From contig NZ_SGXF01000002.1 in assembly GCF_004216775.1 (NCBI RefSeq), forward strand, positions 1 through 64,000: a stretch of 64,000 bases of DNA, given 5' to 3'. The translations under genes were made by a program, and so were the position numbers. Position 1 is the stretch's first letter. Every line of letters begins with the position of its first letter. Below the pieces are notes generated by a model. The model was not told the DNA's origin. It did not search any database and saw only the letters and a program-made list of their open reading frames with translations. Positions 49,284 to 59,127 of this stretch are shown here, in pieces. Origin of the DNA: Cuneatibacter caecimuris. GTDB taxonomy: Bacteria; Bacillota; Clostridia; Lachnospirales; Lachnospiraceae.

Positions 49284-51383
49284 TTAATAAGTTCCGACTG
49301 CGAAAGCATAGACGATATACTGATAGGATGTGGACAGCGCGCTGCCGCGTTGCAGGTATGCACTGCCTGCCGTGGTCTTTTCTGACCTGGCATATCTGGA
49401 CACCCATACATCTGTATTCTGAGTTGCACAGTCCACCCCCAGAAAGCTGGCGGGCGCGTCCTTGAAAGCCGCCGCCCAGTTTCCAAGGCTGATCGCGGAC
49501 GCTGTTTCAAACACGCCTCCCCATGCTGATGTAATCGGTCCTGTCCAGGTGACGCGCTTCCAGGTAATCTGTATCCCTGTATCAGGATAACGGATATAGC
49601 CAGACATGCTATCCCCGCCCTTGACTGGTTTCTGCGCCGCCCCTAAATTTGCCAGCGTGCAGAAGGACTTATAGTTATTATCATCCAGCAGGGTAATCCA
49701 AGGATTCCATTCCCCGGATGCCTGAGACCGGTATTGCATCCGCTTTCCATTTCCGTTAGCCACGTGGATTTGGGAATCGAAACCGTTGGTCCCGTCCCAG
49801 TTGAGCTGTACAATCGGCCCATCCCCATAGGGCTTATTTTCCGTCATGGAGCTGGTCGCCATAAAATACTCTATGGTCCCCAGCCGGTCCCCAGAGGCTG
49901 TCGGCCTGTTCCCGTCTGCCGGCCGGGCTTCCTGCGTTTTCAGCTTTGTGGAAAATCCGTCCACATTTCCGTCCAAGGTCTGACCGTTGATGTATAAGGG
50001 CATTTTGATGTCGAATCCGTCACGCTCTGCCACGCCGCCCCAGGTAATGCCCCTGTTGTTGAGGCGGAAGCTGAATAGGTTATAGGCAGTCCCGACATCC
50101 GTATAATAATCGCTGCCCCCGAAGCTGTCTCTGACATTAACCCGGATATTATACCCACTTCCGGTATCCGCAGAAATAATTGTACTTGCCGCGAATGCAT
50201 AGTCTGATAATGTTATCGCCTTACTCGTCCAGGATGTTGCTGTCAGCGTCTTGTAGTACACTGTGCAGGCTTTTGTGTTTTTGTTTCCCAGGGCTGTGAT
50301 TGCCCCTGCGAATGATACGCAGATATAGGCTCCCTTATCGTATGCCGTCCCGTCCGTGGCGGAATTGCATCGGTAGGCGGTTACAGTCCTGCAGGATGGC
50401 GCTGTATAATCCGTCACGGTCACATTGACCGTCTTGCTGGCCGTCTTGCCGCGGCTGTCTGTTACTGTTGCCACTACACTGTTAGTACCTGCTGTTGTCA
50501 GGTAGTCAGTCGTTGCTGTGCTGCTGTTGTAGGAGGCCCCGTTGGCCTTGATGCTGTATCCCTTGATCGTTGAGCCATAGCTGCCACTTGCGGATACTGT
50601 GATCCGCAGCCGGCTCTTACCCCGGACATATCCTGTTATCCCGGATGGTATGCTTGCCGCCTCCGCCACCGTCACACTGCAGGTCGGGATCATGTCGCTG
50701 GATGCGTTGACCGTGACACCCATCAGGCAGTCCCCGATCTTAGTCCCCCCGGAATAAGTGGTGCAGGTGAGGATCAGGCCGCCGCTGTCCGCGTTGGGGA
50801 ACTGTCTGGCTAAGTCCTTCGGAACCGTCCAGGTGTAACTATCTGTTACGCCTGTGGCGACCGTCCCGGATGCAGCCCCCAATGCGTATGTAATCGTGTG
50901 TGTGAATGCCGTGCTGGCCCGGTTGGTCTTGATTGTAATGCTGCCGCCGGCAGCCACTGCAGCAGGGGATACCGTGGACATGCTGGTGCGCGGAATCGTA
51001 TCAAGGTCCATTGTGCCGCTAATGTTATAATTGGCCAGCCCTGTGTTTTGTGTCTGCTGGAAGATCACGCTGCAGCTAATGCTCTTGCTGCCGTCCGCGT
51101 CATGGTATACCCGGATGTTACCGGAGGCCAGCTGCTTATTTCCAATGCCGGAAAAATGTATGCTGCCGATATTGGCCGTGTCTACCAGTGTCTGACCATT
51201 GATCACTAATTTCGTCCGGTTGCCATAGCTGAAACCATACTGACAGCTGGATATCAGCGCCCGATAAGTCAGCACATATCTGACGTCACTATAGTTTCCG
51301 GCCACGTTGGCGGTACTGGACAATACCAGATCCACCTTATAAGACCGGTCACTCCGGTACTGCTCAAGTGTTTTGCTTGCCAT
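49284..51383 (-). CDS. Phage tail fibre-like protein (DUF859-type)
   Basis: 699 aa, beta-rich, with N-terminal 'SYKVDLVLSSTANVAGNYSD', 'KLVINGQTLVDTANIGSIHF' and Ig-like repeats ('TKNRASTAFTHTITYALG'-like and 'VSASGSYGSTIKGYSIKANG'), the DUF859 pattern of siphovirus structural proteins. The C-terminal part with 'GTIEYFMATSSMTENKPYGD' resembles collagen-free tail fibre tips. It lies 10 bases before the tail gene at 51393. Confidence 0.82.
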   Translation of the reverse strand: MASKTLEQYRSDRSYKVDLVLSSTANVAGNYSDVRYVLTYRALISSCQYGFSYGNRTKLVINGQTLVDTANIGSIHFSGIGNKQLASGNIRVYHDADGSKSISCSVIFQQTQNTGLANYNISGTMDLDTIPRTSMSTVSPAAVAAGGSITIKTNRASTAFTHTITYALGAASGTVATGVTDSYTWTVPKDLARQFPNADSGGLILTCTTYSGGTKIGDCLMGVTVNASSDMIPTCSVTVAEAASIPSGITGYVRGKSRLRITVSASGSYGSTIKGYSIKANGASYNSSTATTDYLTTAGTNSVVATVTDSRGKTASKTVNVTVTDYTAPSCRTVTAYRCNSATDGTAYDKGAYICVSFAGAITALGNKNTKACTVYYKTLTATSWTSKAITLSDYAFAASTIISADTGSGYNIRVNVRDSFGGSDYYTDVGTAYNLFSFRLNNRGITWGGVAERDGFDIKMPLYINGQTLDGNVDGFSTKLKTQEARPADGNRPTASGDRLGTIEYFMATSSMTENKPYGDGPIVQLNWDGTNGFDSQIHVANGNGKRMQYRSQASGEWNPWITLLDDNNYKSFCTLANLGAAQKPVKGGDSMSGYIRYPDTGIQITWKRVTWTGPITSAWGGVFETASAISLGNWAAAFKDAPASFLGVDCATQNTDVWVSRYARSEKTTAGSAYLQRGSALSTSYQYIVYAFAVGTY

Positions 51384-51392
51384 TATGCCTCC

Positions 51393-53012
51393 TTATATGA
51401 TATTTCCGTTCAGGGCCACTCCCGGCTGTAATGTTATGTTTAGGTTGACGAGGGTTACAGCTTCTGTTACTTCCAGTTTCTTTACATACATTTTGGAGTT
51501 GGAAAAATACGCGACTTCCACACCTGCCTGGGTAAATGCGATCCGATCATTGCGGATGGTCAGGATCAGAGGATTGTTTTCCTCTCCAAGCACAATATTC
51601 CCGTTTACAAAGCGGATGTATTTTTTTAGCTCTGCAAATTGGCTCTGGGATTCTCCCTCCATCGTGTTAATCTGCTCAACAAGCCGGGAAAAATTGAAAG
51701 TAAAATCCTCCGCCGTCTGCTGGAATTGTGTGGATATAGTTTCCTTGAAGGATTCCAGGTCCCCAGTCTTGACATACTCCGTCAGGGCGTCCAGAACGAT
51801 CTTATCCGCATACTGTGTGGCATTCGTGTAGTTGGTCTGGACTGTGTTTCTAATCTCATCCAGCCCTGAATTTGTTTCCGCCTGGATATCTTTCATTTCT
51901 TCTTTTGTATGTATAAAAATATCCAGCACTTCTTTTTCCTGGTCCTTCTGGATCTGGAACTGGTACTCTGTATAGGATTTCCGGGTCACTCCCAGGGTCA
52001 GCTTATTACTGGCCGGATTGAGCAGGTCTGTGGTCATTTTTGACACCAGCATATAGGTATCTATCCCGTGCGGCCGGCTGCGGACTTTTTCGTATCGCCC
52101 GAACCGGAATGACTGCACATCGTATCCGGCTGCGGACAGATCGGCAGCTGTCACGTTGATGGTCTGTGTGGGGTGCATCGCTTCTCCCAGTGCTTCCCTT
52201 CCCTTTCTCAGTAGGTTTTCCGGGAGTGTCACGTCATCATAGATGATTGTCTTATAGATCAACCCATACTTTGCGGTGGTTTCCGGGTCGCTGACATAAT
52301 CCAGGCCGTTATTGACAGACTTGATTGTCAGGCGGCTGTCATCCTCCTGCTGCGCGCCCAATGGGATAATTGCCGTGGTAATGTCCTGCCCTTTCAGAAT
52401 CATGGACAGATCCAGTAAGTTGACGCCGAACTCCACATCCTGCAGGTTTTTGACATCCGTGTCTGCAAGGTAATCCAGATAGACCGTATCCCCGGCAATC
52501 CTGGGCATCAGATACCCTCCCAGGAGCTTGACCAGCTTGTCCTGCAGTTCCGTCATTGTGCTGGGGTAATCGCTGGCTGCTCTGGTAATATAATCGTTGG
52601 GATCTGTAACTGTGACATTGCCGACTGCGAAGCGCCGTGCATCATCCACCTGGCTGTTGTGCTGGTTGATCAGCAGTTCCAAGTAGCCCGCCACACTTCC
52701 CTTATATTGATATGGCCGGACAATGCTGTCATTCAGAAATGCAAGTTGCCCTTCGCAGGTTAGGAGTTTGTCGCCATAAAATCCGATATTCTCGTTCAGC
52801 ACCCGCCCCCGGAACAAGATTGCCTGATCCTGCTGGACAATGACAATACTCTGCATTTTTTGGGGGAGTGTATATAGTGGGTGCTGTGGATAGATCCGCA
52901 TTGCGAATGTCCCGGCCTTATTGACTTCCTGCTGAAGCTTCGCCTCCGTCAACTGGTAATCCTGCATGCGGGGATCGTAAAACAGTTTCCCATCTATTTT
53001 GACGCGATACAT
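51393..53012 (-). CDS. Phage tail protein (prophage endopeptidase/Gp37-like)
   Basis: 539 aa. 'KLFYDPRMQDYQLTEAKLQQ' and 'EVNKAGTFAMRIYPQHPLYT' at the N-terminus, then 'GDKLLTCEGQLAFLNDSIVR', are typical of the siphovirus tail-associated protein that sits at the tail tip after Dit. The C-terminal third is coiled coil. Its stop overlaps the start of 53012 by a base. It is likely the tail hub/spike. Confidence 0.85.
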   Translation of the reverse strand: MYRVKIDGKLFYDPRMQDYQLTEAKLQQEVNKAGTFAMRIYPQHPLYTLPQKMQSIVIVQQDQAILFRGRVLNENIGFYGDKLLTCEGQLAFLNDSIVRPYQYKGSVAGYLELLINQHNSQVDDARRFAVGNVTVTDPNDYITRAASDYPSTMTELQDKLVKLLGGYLMPRIAGDTVYLDYLADTDVKNLQDVEFGVNLLDLSMILKGQDITTAIIPLGAQQEDDSRLTIKSVNNGLDYVSDPETTAKYGLIYKTIIYDDVTLPENLLRKGREALGEAMHPTQTINVTAADLSAAGYDVQSFRFGRYEKVRSRPHGIDTYMLVSKMTTDLLNPASNKLTLGVTRKSYTEYQFQIQKDQEKEVLDIFIHTKEEMKDIQAETNSGLDEIRNTVQTNYTNATQYADKIVLDALTEYVKTGDLESFKETISTQFQQTAEDFTFNFSRLVEQINTMEGESQSQFAELKKYIRFVNGNIVLGEENNPLILTIRNDRIAFTQAGVEVAYFSNSKMYVKKLEVTEAVTLVNLNITLQPGVALNGNII

Positions 53013-53647
53013 TATAGCGCCGCCTCCTGGTAAGAAAATGAAATGGTTCCGGTTCCGGAAAGGATTATGGAGTGTTCCCCTGCTTCCAACATAATTTCCG
53101 GGATCTGCATGGTTCCCGGAGATATAGCAATGGTCTGTCCGGAAAAGGTTATGTGCATCTCGGCATCAGTGGTAATTTCCGGGACCACTGGCCGGAATAG
53201 GTTCGGCAGGCTTGTTTCCAGGCGTCCAGATACCTCAAAAGTTTTTACGGTTCTTTTTAGCTTATATTTATACGGATCTGCTGTGATCCCAAGCGTCACG
53301 CCTCTGATCTTTCCGTCCTTTTCCGGCGTTACCTTCGTCACCCTTCCTCTGTAGAGAAATTCTGGGTCTGCATCAAGTACAATATCCACGATTTTCCCGT
53401 CAAATGCCTGCAGCAGTTCGCAGTATAGTTCCAGCCATCTGGTCATTTTGGGAATTTTTCGCTTGATTGTGATATTGATATCCCTTACATCGTATACCCT
53501 TACGCCAAGCGCTTCTGTCAGGTCCAGCCTCCCATCAGCCCCAGGGACATTGATATAATTTTTCTTGACCTGTGCCGGCTGAATCGTGATCCGTTCTACG
53601 ATCATCCGGTCAGAGATCCGGTCTCCATTAATCGTCAACCCTATCAT
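53012..53647 (-). CDS. Distal tail (Dit-like) protein
   Basis: 211 aa. 'GLTINGDRISDRMIVERITI' and 'VNVPGADGRLDLTEALGVRV'-like segments followed by 'DIVLDADPEFLYRGRVTKVT' and 'GVTLGITADPYKYKLKRT' form the Dit-like hub pattern. Position between tape measure and tail-tip gene supports this. It overlaps the tape measure gene by 4 bases. Confidence 0.85.
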   Translation of the reverse strand: MIGLTINGDRISDRMIVERITIQPAQVKKNYINVPGADGRLDLTEALGVRVYDVRDINITIKRKIPKMTRWLELYCELLQAFDGKIVDIVLDADPEFLYRGRVTKVTPEKDGKIRGVTLGITADPYKYKLKRTVKTFEVSGRLETSLPNLFRPVVPEITTDAEMHITFSGQTIAISPGTMQIPEIMLEAGEHSIILSGTGTISFSYQEAAL

Positions 53648-56600
53648 ACTGCGTACCTCCTGGACATTTCCGCAAGCTCTCCCATTTCGTCGTTGATGGT
53701 TCTTCCCATTCTTCCCACCAGCGCCGCTCCGTCCAGATAGATTCCAGTATCTTTCTGGACAAGATCCACCAATACGGAATAGATCTGCCCCAGTATCCCC
53801 TGCTGTCCGCTTGTTATGGTCTGCGCAGTATCTATCTGCTGAGCCCCGATGCTCAGCATGGCATTGGCCGGAATTGTTGCATCTATATTTTTCAATTCTT
53901 CAAATGCTTCTGTAATTCTGTCATTGGCATGATCCATAGACTCCAGCATTCCGACTTCAAAACCTTCCCCGGTATATTCTCCGATTTCCCGGAAAACCCT
54001 GGACGGGGACTTGATCATCAGAACGTTTTTGGCGTTTGCTTTTAAGGTGTTGAAAGTTCCCATCATTCCGTTTTGGCTGGCAGCCATTTTGTTGATGAAT
54101 GAATTTGCAAATGAAGAAGCTGCGTTATTTCCGTAGCTATTCATACTTCCAGAAACTGCATCAGCTGATTTTTTCAGCTCTTCTACGGCGCTCGCCATTT
54201 CTGAATTGGCATCCGTCATTTTTTTCGCTACCGTATCAGACATTTGTAATTTTCTTTCGTATAAGTCGTTTAGTTCTCCAAGTTCCGTTTCTGTCATTGT
54301 GACCAGCGTATGCGTATACTGATAGGATTCCGGCCCCATCTCTTGCAGGTGCCTAAGCAGTCCCTTGTTGATCCCCTTATCTGACAGTGTTTGGATGTCA
54401 TCCGACCATTTTGTCATCCCATCAATCTGGCTTTCCAGGTTTTCCAGCATTTTTCCCTTACTGTATGTCTGTTTTTCGTCAAATTCGTCAAATAGCCCCA
54501 GCTGGCTTTCAATGCTGTTTTTCGCCGCCTGATATACTTCATCGTATTTCTGTTTGATGGCGTCAAAATTTTCCGCAGTTTCCTGGGATACAACGTAGGT
54601 CTGTCCGCCAAATTCCACAATGGCGGTCTGCATTTCTTCCGTCTTTTCTTTCGCCTCTGTGGTATCTTCCGAAAATCCCTTAATTACGCCGCTGAGTTCG
54701 TCAAACTTATTCTGGGATTCGTCCAAAACCTCCTGATTCTGCTTAATAATTTCGTCCGCTTCTTCGATTTTTCCTTGAAGATCATCATAGGCGAAATGAT
54801 TATTGTATATCGCATCCTCACAGGCTTTCATTTCTTCCGCTGTCAGTTCTACGCCGCTTCTTCTTTTTTCCTCCGCTGCCGCTGCCGCTTCCGCATTCGC
54901 ATCAAGCTCTTTCTGTGCATCGTCTCTGGCCTTCGTCGCCTCTGCCAGGTTCAGCTCCGCTTCCACGCGCTCTTTTGCGATATCTTTCAGGCGCTCCTGG
55001 GCCGCTTCCGCCATTGCCAGGTTCATTTGGCTTTCTATAACGGCGTCCATCTGCTCCTTGTTCATGCTCAGAATGCCGTTTTGCTCGTCAATGCTCAGGT
55101 TCAGATCCGGCATGATCCCATTGAGTTCGTCCACCATTCCTTTCATGAGGGCGATTTCTCCGGTGGTCTTGTTATGCTTGTCTGCCAGCTTGTACAGCTC
55201 ATCAGACAGGATTTTTGCGGCTCCATACTCTTCCTGGATGTTCTTCTTGCTGTCATCATAGCTCTTTGATGACCTGTCCACTGTTCCTTTCAAGTTTTCC
55301 GTCCGGTCTGACAGCTCATCCAGCTTCTGCTGCATAGTATCCGCCTCATAGGCGGCGTCTTGCATTTCCCCGATCCACGAGCCAATCCCCAGGGTAAGCG
55401 CGGCAATTCCTCCGATCAGAAGCGCCACCGGATTGACATTGAGGGCCGCATTGAGCAATGCGGTTTTGACGGCGGCTCCTTCTGCAGCCACCTTATAAGT
55501 TACCCATGCTGCTGCGGCAGCAAGGGTTGTTCCGGCAATCAGTTGTCCATTATCCAGTATCCAGGTCAGGCCATCCACTACCGGCGGCAGGGCTGCCGTG
55601 GCAAATTCGATAGCCCCTTCTGCTAACCCGGCCATTCCATCCGCCAGGCTGTCTATGCTGTCCCCGAGCTGCCCATGATCCACGCTTTCCGCAAGCCCGG
55701 CCACGCTGGAAGAAGCTCCATCCATTGCGCCCGTGAACCGCTCCGAAAATCTCGCCAGGGTCTTGCGCCCCAGAAGATCCAGGTTGCTTTGCAGGTCGTC
55801 ATACCGGATGTCATTCAGCTGCCCCAGCGCATCCGTGGTCAGGTCGATCTGTCCGTCCACGGACATCAGGGCGTCAATGGCATCAATACCCATATCCTCA
55901 AACATGGTCCCAAACATCGCAACTCCGGCGTTGTACTGGTCTGTCTTGTTGGACATGTCTTTCAGGGCGGTTACGACTTTTCTTCCGGCTGCGGTTGCAG
56001 AATCGCCTCCGGCGTCAAATTCTTTTCGGATCTGCGCGGCGTCCAGTCCCATCTGGGAAAGCGCATCATCCGCCGTGGCGTCATGCAGCCTGATCCCAAA
56101 CTCTTTTACCGCATCCCCCAGTTTGTCAACGGAAAATGTGCCGGAGTTTGCGCCGTTGACCAGCATATTGAACATATCTTCCGCGTCATATCCCATTGAT
56201 TTGAAATGCACGGAATACTCATTGATGGTGTCCAGCAGGTCCCCGTTTTTATCCAGGCCGTTCTGTGCGCCCTGGGTAATCAGGTTATAGGATTCATCCG
56301 CTGTCAGTCCGAACTGCTGCATCAGCATTTTTACCGCCCGGATCTGTTCCTGCGTGTCATATCCGAACGTATCCCGCAAAAGCAGTGCGTTTTCACTGGC
56401 TTCTTTGAGCTGCGCGGGGTTCATCTGGGATAGATTCTGCTTGATCACTGCCATTGTATTGGCAATGTCACCCATATCTTCACCGAAATTATTGGTGTAG
56501 ATATCCCGCATTACATCCTCAAACTGCCCCAGCTCATCTTTCGCGGTCCCGGTCTGCGCGGCGAAATTGTTCAGGGCTTGTTTTCCCTGCACGCTGAAAT

Positions 56601-57156
56601 CATATACATTACTTCCAAGGGTCTTAATTCCCCCGGCCAGCGTCTTGACTGCTCCAATTATTGCCTCAGACGCCAGATTCGCTTTTAAAACCTCGCCAAA
56701 TACTGAGGTTTCTTCTCCTGCGTCCTCTACTTCTGCAGTATAATCTTCTATTGCTTCTGCAGTGTCATCTGCGGAAAGCGCCGCATTCCGCATCTGCTCC
56801 TGATTGTCAGAGATTTCCCGGTCCAGCTTGATCAGGTCTGATTCCGCATTGTTTAGCTTGATCTTCCAGTCCTGGACCTTTTTTGAGTTCTCCCCGTACT
56901 GTTCCGCTGCATCCTGCAGCGCTCCCCGGAGTGTTGCTACCCGTTTTGCCTGACTGTCGTACTGATCTTCCAGGATTCCCTGTTTTTTCTGCAGTGCCTC
57001 TGTACTGTTCGCATTTTCCTCAAACTGCGCCGATGCAAGTTTCATTTCTGACCGGAGGACCGCCTGCGCCTTATTGATATCGGATATTGCTTGACGGTAT
57101 TCTTTTTCCCCGTCCAGGCTGATCACTGCGCCGATATTCATTTTTTTGCTTGACAT
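53644..57156 (-). CDS. Tail tape measure protein
   Basis: 1170 aa, the largest gene of the late module. Long alpha-helical coils (residues 20-160 and 640-900) flank a hydrophobic region ('GLAEGAIEFATAALPPVVDG', 'AGTTLAAAAAWVTYKVAAEG', 'LNVNPVALLIGGIAALTLGI') and a phage tail tape-measure domain with 'TAKDELGQFEDVMRDIYTNN'. It sets the tail length and leaves with the DNA. The size predicts a tail of roughly 170-180 nm using the usual 0.15 nm per residue. Confidence 0.93.
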   Translation of the reverse strand: MSSKKMNIGAVISLDGEKEYRQAISDINKAQAVLRSEMKLASAQFEENANSTEALQKKQGILEDQYDSQAKRVATLRGALQDAAEQYGENSKKVQDWKIKLNNAESDLIKLDREISDNQEQMRNAALSADDTAEAIEDYTAEVEDAGEETSVFGEVLKANLASEAIIGAVKTLAGGIKTLGSNVYDFSVQGKQALNNFAAQTGTAKDELGQFEDVMRDIYTNNFGEDMGDIANTMAVIKQNLSQMNPAQLKEASENALLLRDTFGYDTQEQIRAVKMLMQQFGLTADESYNLITQGAQNGLDKNGDLLDTINEYSVHFKSMGYDAEDMFNMLVNGANSGTFSVDKLGDAVKEFGIRLHDATADDALSQMGLDAAQIRKEFDAGGDSATAAGRKVVTALKDMSNKTDQYNAGVAMFGTMFEDMGIDAIDALMSVDGQIDLTTDALGQLNDIRYDDLQSNLDLLGRKTLARFSERFTGAMDGASSSVAGLAESVDHGQLGDSIDSLADGMAGLAEGAIEFATAALPPVVDGLTWILDNGQLIAGTTLAAAAAWVTYKVAAEGAAVKTALLNAALNVNPVALLIGGIAALTLGIGSWIGEMQDAAYEADTMQQKLDELSDRTENLKGTVDRSSKSYDDSKKNIQEEYGAAKILSDELYKLADKHNKTTGEIALMKGMVDELNGIMPDLNLSIDEQNGILSMNKEQMDAVIESQMNLAMAEAAQERLKDIAKERVEAELNLAEATKARDDAQKELDANAEAAAAAEEKRRSGVELTAEEMKACEDAIYNNHFAYDDLQGKIEEADEIIKQNQEVLDESQNKFDELSGVIKGFSEDTTEAKEKTEEMQTAIVEFGGQTYVVSQETAENFDAIKQKYDEVYQAAKNSIESQLGLFDEFDEKQTYSKGKMLENLESQIDGMTKWSDDIQTLSDKGINKGLLRHLQEMGPESYQYTHTLVTMTETELGELNDLYERKLQMSDTVAKKMTDANSEMASAVEELKKSADAVSGSMNSYGNNAASSFANSFINKMAASQNGMMGTFNTLKANAKNVLMIKSPSRVFREIGEYTGEGFEVGMLESMDHANDRITEAFEELKNIDATIPANAMLSIGAQQIDTAQTITSGQQGILGQIYSVLVDLVQKDTGIYLDGAALVGRMGRTINDEMGELAEMSRRYAV

Positions 57157-57169
57157 GTGGCCTCCTTCC

Positions 57170-57360
57170 TCAGAATGGTATTACGTCGTCAATCGTTATC
57201 TTTGATTTTTTCTGCCCGTGGAAAATCTTGTAATCTTCCAGCATTGCCACTAATTTTTTTGGCGTGCTGTGCCAGATTTCCCGGTCCGTATAGGCGAATA
57301 ATTTTCCAATGATGAAAAAGCGGGAAATATTCAGCTTGATTTCCCGCTCTCCCGGTTTGG
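57170..57360 (-). CDS. C-terminal extension of the tail chaperone made by -1 frameshifting
   Basis: From the slippery site CCCAAAC (57361-57355) the -1 frame reads 'PGEREIKLNISRFFIIGKLF', then 'AYTDREIWHSTPKKLVAMLE' and 'DYKIFHGQKKSKITIDDVIP', ending with F and TGA at 57170-57172. It has no start codon or ribosome site of its own, and ends 14 bases before the tape measure. The sequence resembles the gpT-like half of tail chaperones. Confidence 0.8.
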
Positions 57361-57732
57361 GTCGTTTTCTCCGATATCGTCCTCTTCCTTCATCAAAAAC
57401 GCCAGAGAATATGCGTTCGCGATCGCCATAAACGCATCATTGATATTCACATTTGTGATATATCTCCGCACTTCCGCCTCATTTATCGGTGTATTTTTTT
57501 CTCCGTTCTCTTCGTTTTGAATTTCAATCGCCTCATTCAGCATGATTGTGATGATTGAGGCAATGTTTTTATAAAACGAACGGCTTTTCATATCCCCGAT
57601 GATTTTTGAAATTTCGTTGATGTGGATATCGAACGTTTCCTGGATCTGATCAATGACATTGACCGTCATCACCAGTTCATATTCTTTTCCCTTGTACTGG
57701 TAGGGCGCTCCGGCCCTTCTGATATCGCTCAT
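57331..57732 (-). CDS. Tail assembly chaperone (gpG-like)
   Basis: 133 aa. 'KEYELVMTVNVIDQIQETFD' and a helical body with 'AFMAIANAYSLAFLMKEEDD' match the short chaperone that binds the tape measure. The last 20 codons contain GAC CCA AAC, the 0-frame reading of the slippery heptamer CCCAAAC, so a longer gpGT fusion of about 190 aa is predicted. Position between the tail tube and tape measure genes is canonical. Confidence 0.88.
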   Translation of the reverse strand: MSDIRRAGAPYQYKGKEYELVMTVNVIDQIQETFDIHINEISKIIGDMKSRSFYKNIASIITIMLNEAIEIQNEENGEKNTPINEAEVRRYITNVNINDAFMAIANAYSLAFLMKEEDDIGENDPNRESGKSS

Positions 57733-57785
57733 TTTGTACCCCTTCCCGGCGGGGACATGCCCCGCCGCCTTTGTATTTATGCGCC

Positions 57786-58349
57786 CTATTCCGATGTATT
57801 CAGGCCGGCAAGTTTGTCAAGATATGCTTTTGCCTCTGCCTCGTTAAGAAAGGTCTGTTCTTTTTTCCAGTTTCCAGCTGCATCTGCCATGATAGATCCA
57901 GTCATGGAAGGGGTCACAAATGCAGTGGAACCTTCTCTGGTTGCCAGGGATTCGCTTGGTTCACCGAAATTCACTTTTGTGAACCAGATTGCCCGGTATT
58001 TTTTTACATTGTTTTCCAGTTTTGGGGCGTAAAATCCCAGTCCCACATATGGAGCCACGTCGTCCGAGTTTGCGATTATTTCCCCGCCCTCTTCTGACAC
58101 AGAATGCCCCAGAAGTTTGCTCTGGATATCTTCAGTCATCTGGGTAACGCCAATATCCACTGTGCCGTCTGTAAATGATCTGTCAGATTCTACGACAACA
58201 TCATCCCCGTAGAGTTTGGCGTCTGATGTATTGATCTTAATATCTGCTTTCATGGCCCGCCCAACCACAAAGCCCTTGTCATATGTTACGGTCTGCCCTG
58301 CTTCTTTCTGTGGTGCGGCGACGACATACCTCAAGCCGATCATTGCCAT
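57786..58349 (-). CDS. Major tail (tube) protein
   Basis: About 187 aa. 'MAMIGLRYVVAAPQKEAGQT' and 'VTYDKGFVVGRAMKADIKIN' with 'VDIGVTQMTEDIQSKLLGHS' are typical of the phi13/TP901-type tube protein. The C-terminus has the usual 'EAKAYLDKLAG'. I chose the ATG at 58349 (GAGAGGAATAATT upstream); the frame is open from 58376. Confidence 0.9.
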   Translation of the reverse strand: MAMIGLRYVVAAPQKEAGQTVTYDKGFVVGRAMKADIKINTSDAKLYGDDVVVESDRSFTDGTVDIGVTQMTEDIQSKLLGHSVSEEGGEIIANSDDVAPYVGLGFYAPKLENNVKKYRAIWFTKVNFGEPSESLATREGSTAFVTPSMTGSIMADAAGNWKKEQTFLNEAEAKAYLDKLAGLNTSE

Positions 58350-58351
58350 AA

Positions 58352-58687
58352 TTATTCCTCTCTTTCTTCCGTCCACTCACACTCAAAAACAATGTGATGT
58401 AATTTTGTTTCGGCCTCATACAGCGATTGTATTGAAACGCCTGTGAATCCTTTTTCTTCCAGGTAATCCCGGATTATTTTTTTTCTGTTCATGTAGTTTC
58501 CCGGTGTGAACAGGTGCACCTGGATATCAGCCGTGTCTGCTATGGGCTTATCATCTGCATATAGCTCCGGTCTCTCATCCGCGTAGTGAAAAGTAATGTA
58601 CTCCGGTGCGCTCCCGGTGTAGACATCCGGCTCCACTTCCAGCCCTGTGACTTCCCGCAGCCCTAAGAGTATTGGGTTTATGTTCAT
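58352..58687 (-). CDS. Tail terminator-like protein
   Basis: 111 aa. 'PEYITFHYADERPELYADDK' and 'DIQVHLFTPGNYMNRKKIIR' resemble the gp17/DUF3168-like tail completion proteins found directly before the tube gene. It overlaps the HK97-gp10 gene by 4 bases. Confidence 0.8.
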   Translation of the reverse strand: MNINPILLGLREVTGLEVEPDVYTGSAPEYITFHYADERPELYADDKPIADTADIQVHLFTPGNYMNRKKIIRDYLEEKGFTGVSIQSLYEAETKLHHIVFECEWTEEREE

Positions 58688-59124
58688 CCGCCGCTCACCG
58701 CCTTTTCATATTCTTCCTGCATCCGCCTCTCCACCTCTGGCCTGGAATCATTGGTCGCCTTTGTCATTATCGGGATCGGTGGCCTTTTCTGCGAGGGTGA
58801 TCCATACTCCAATATTGTCATAATTTTCATATTGCTCTCGGGTTCTTTGCGATTATATACCTTTCCATCGATCATTATTGTTTCAGATTTTCCTGTCGGT
58901 CTTACGCAGACAAACCATCCATATTGATTCTTCTTGGGTTTGGATACTTTAATCGAATTCAAAAGCTCTTTGGTCCTTGTATGCTTCCCCAGTTCCTTCT
59001 TAACATTCCGTTCCAGGATTGTAATGGTGGCATTTAAGATCCTGGGAGCGATACTGTCATAGTTTTCCATCCGTTCCAGCTGGCGTGTTAATTCTGCTGG
59101 AAACTCAAAATCGAATTTTCCCAT
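58684..59124 (-). CDS. HK97 gp10-type head-tail joining protein
   Basis: 146 aa. 'ELTRQLERMENYDSIAPRIL' and 'GKHTRTKELLNSIKVSKPKK' with 'MTILEYGSPSQKRPPIPIMT' show the HK97-gp10-like fold. The order capsid, gp6-like, head closure, gp10, gp17, tube is canonical. Confidence 0.85.
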   Translation of the reverse strand: MGKFDFEFPAELTRQLERMENYDSIAPRILNATITILERNVKKELGKHTRTKELLNSIKVSKPKKNQYGWFVCVRPTGKSETIMIDGKVYNRKEPESNMKIMTILEYGSPSQKRPPIPIMTKATNDSRPEVERRMQEEYEKAVSGG

Positions 59125-59127
59125 CTG

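Noticed and set aside
57331-57345. GGGAAAT as the slippery site for the chaperone frameshift
   Set aside because: Its codon phase is wrong for a -1 shift from frame 0; CCCAAAC 15 bases upstream is in the correct phase.
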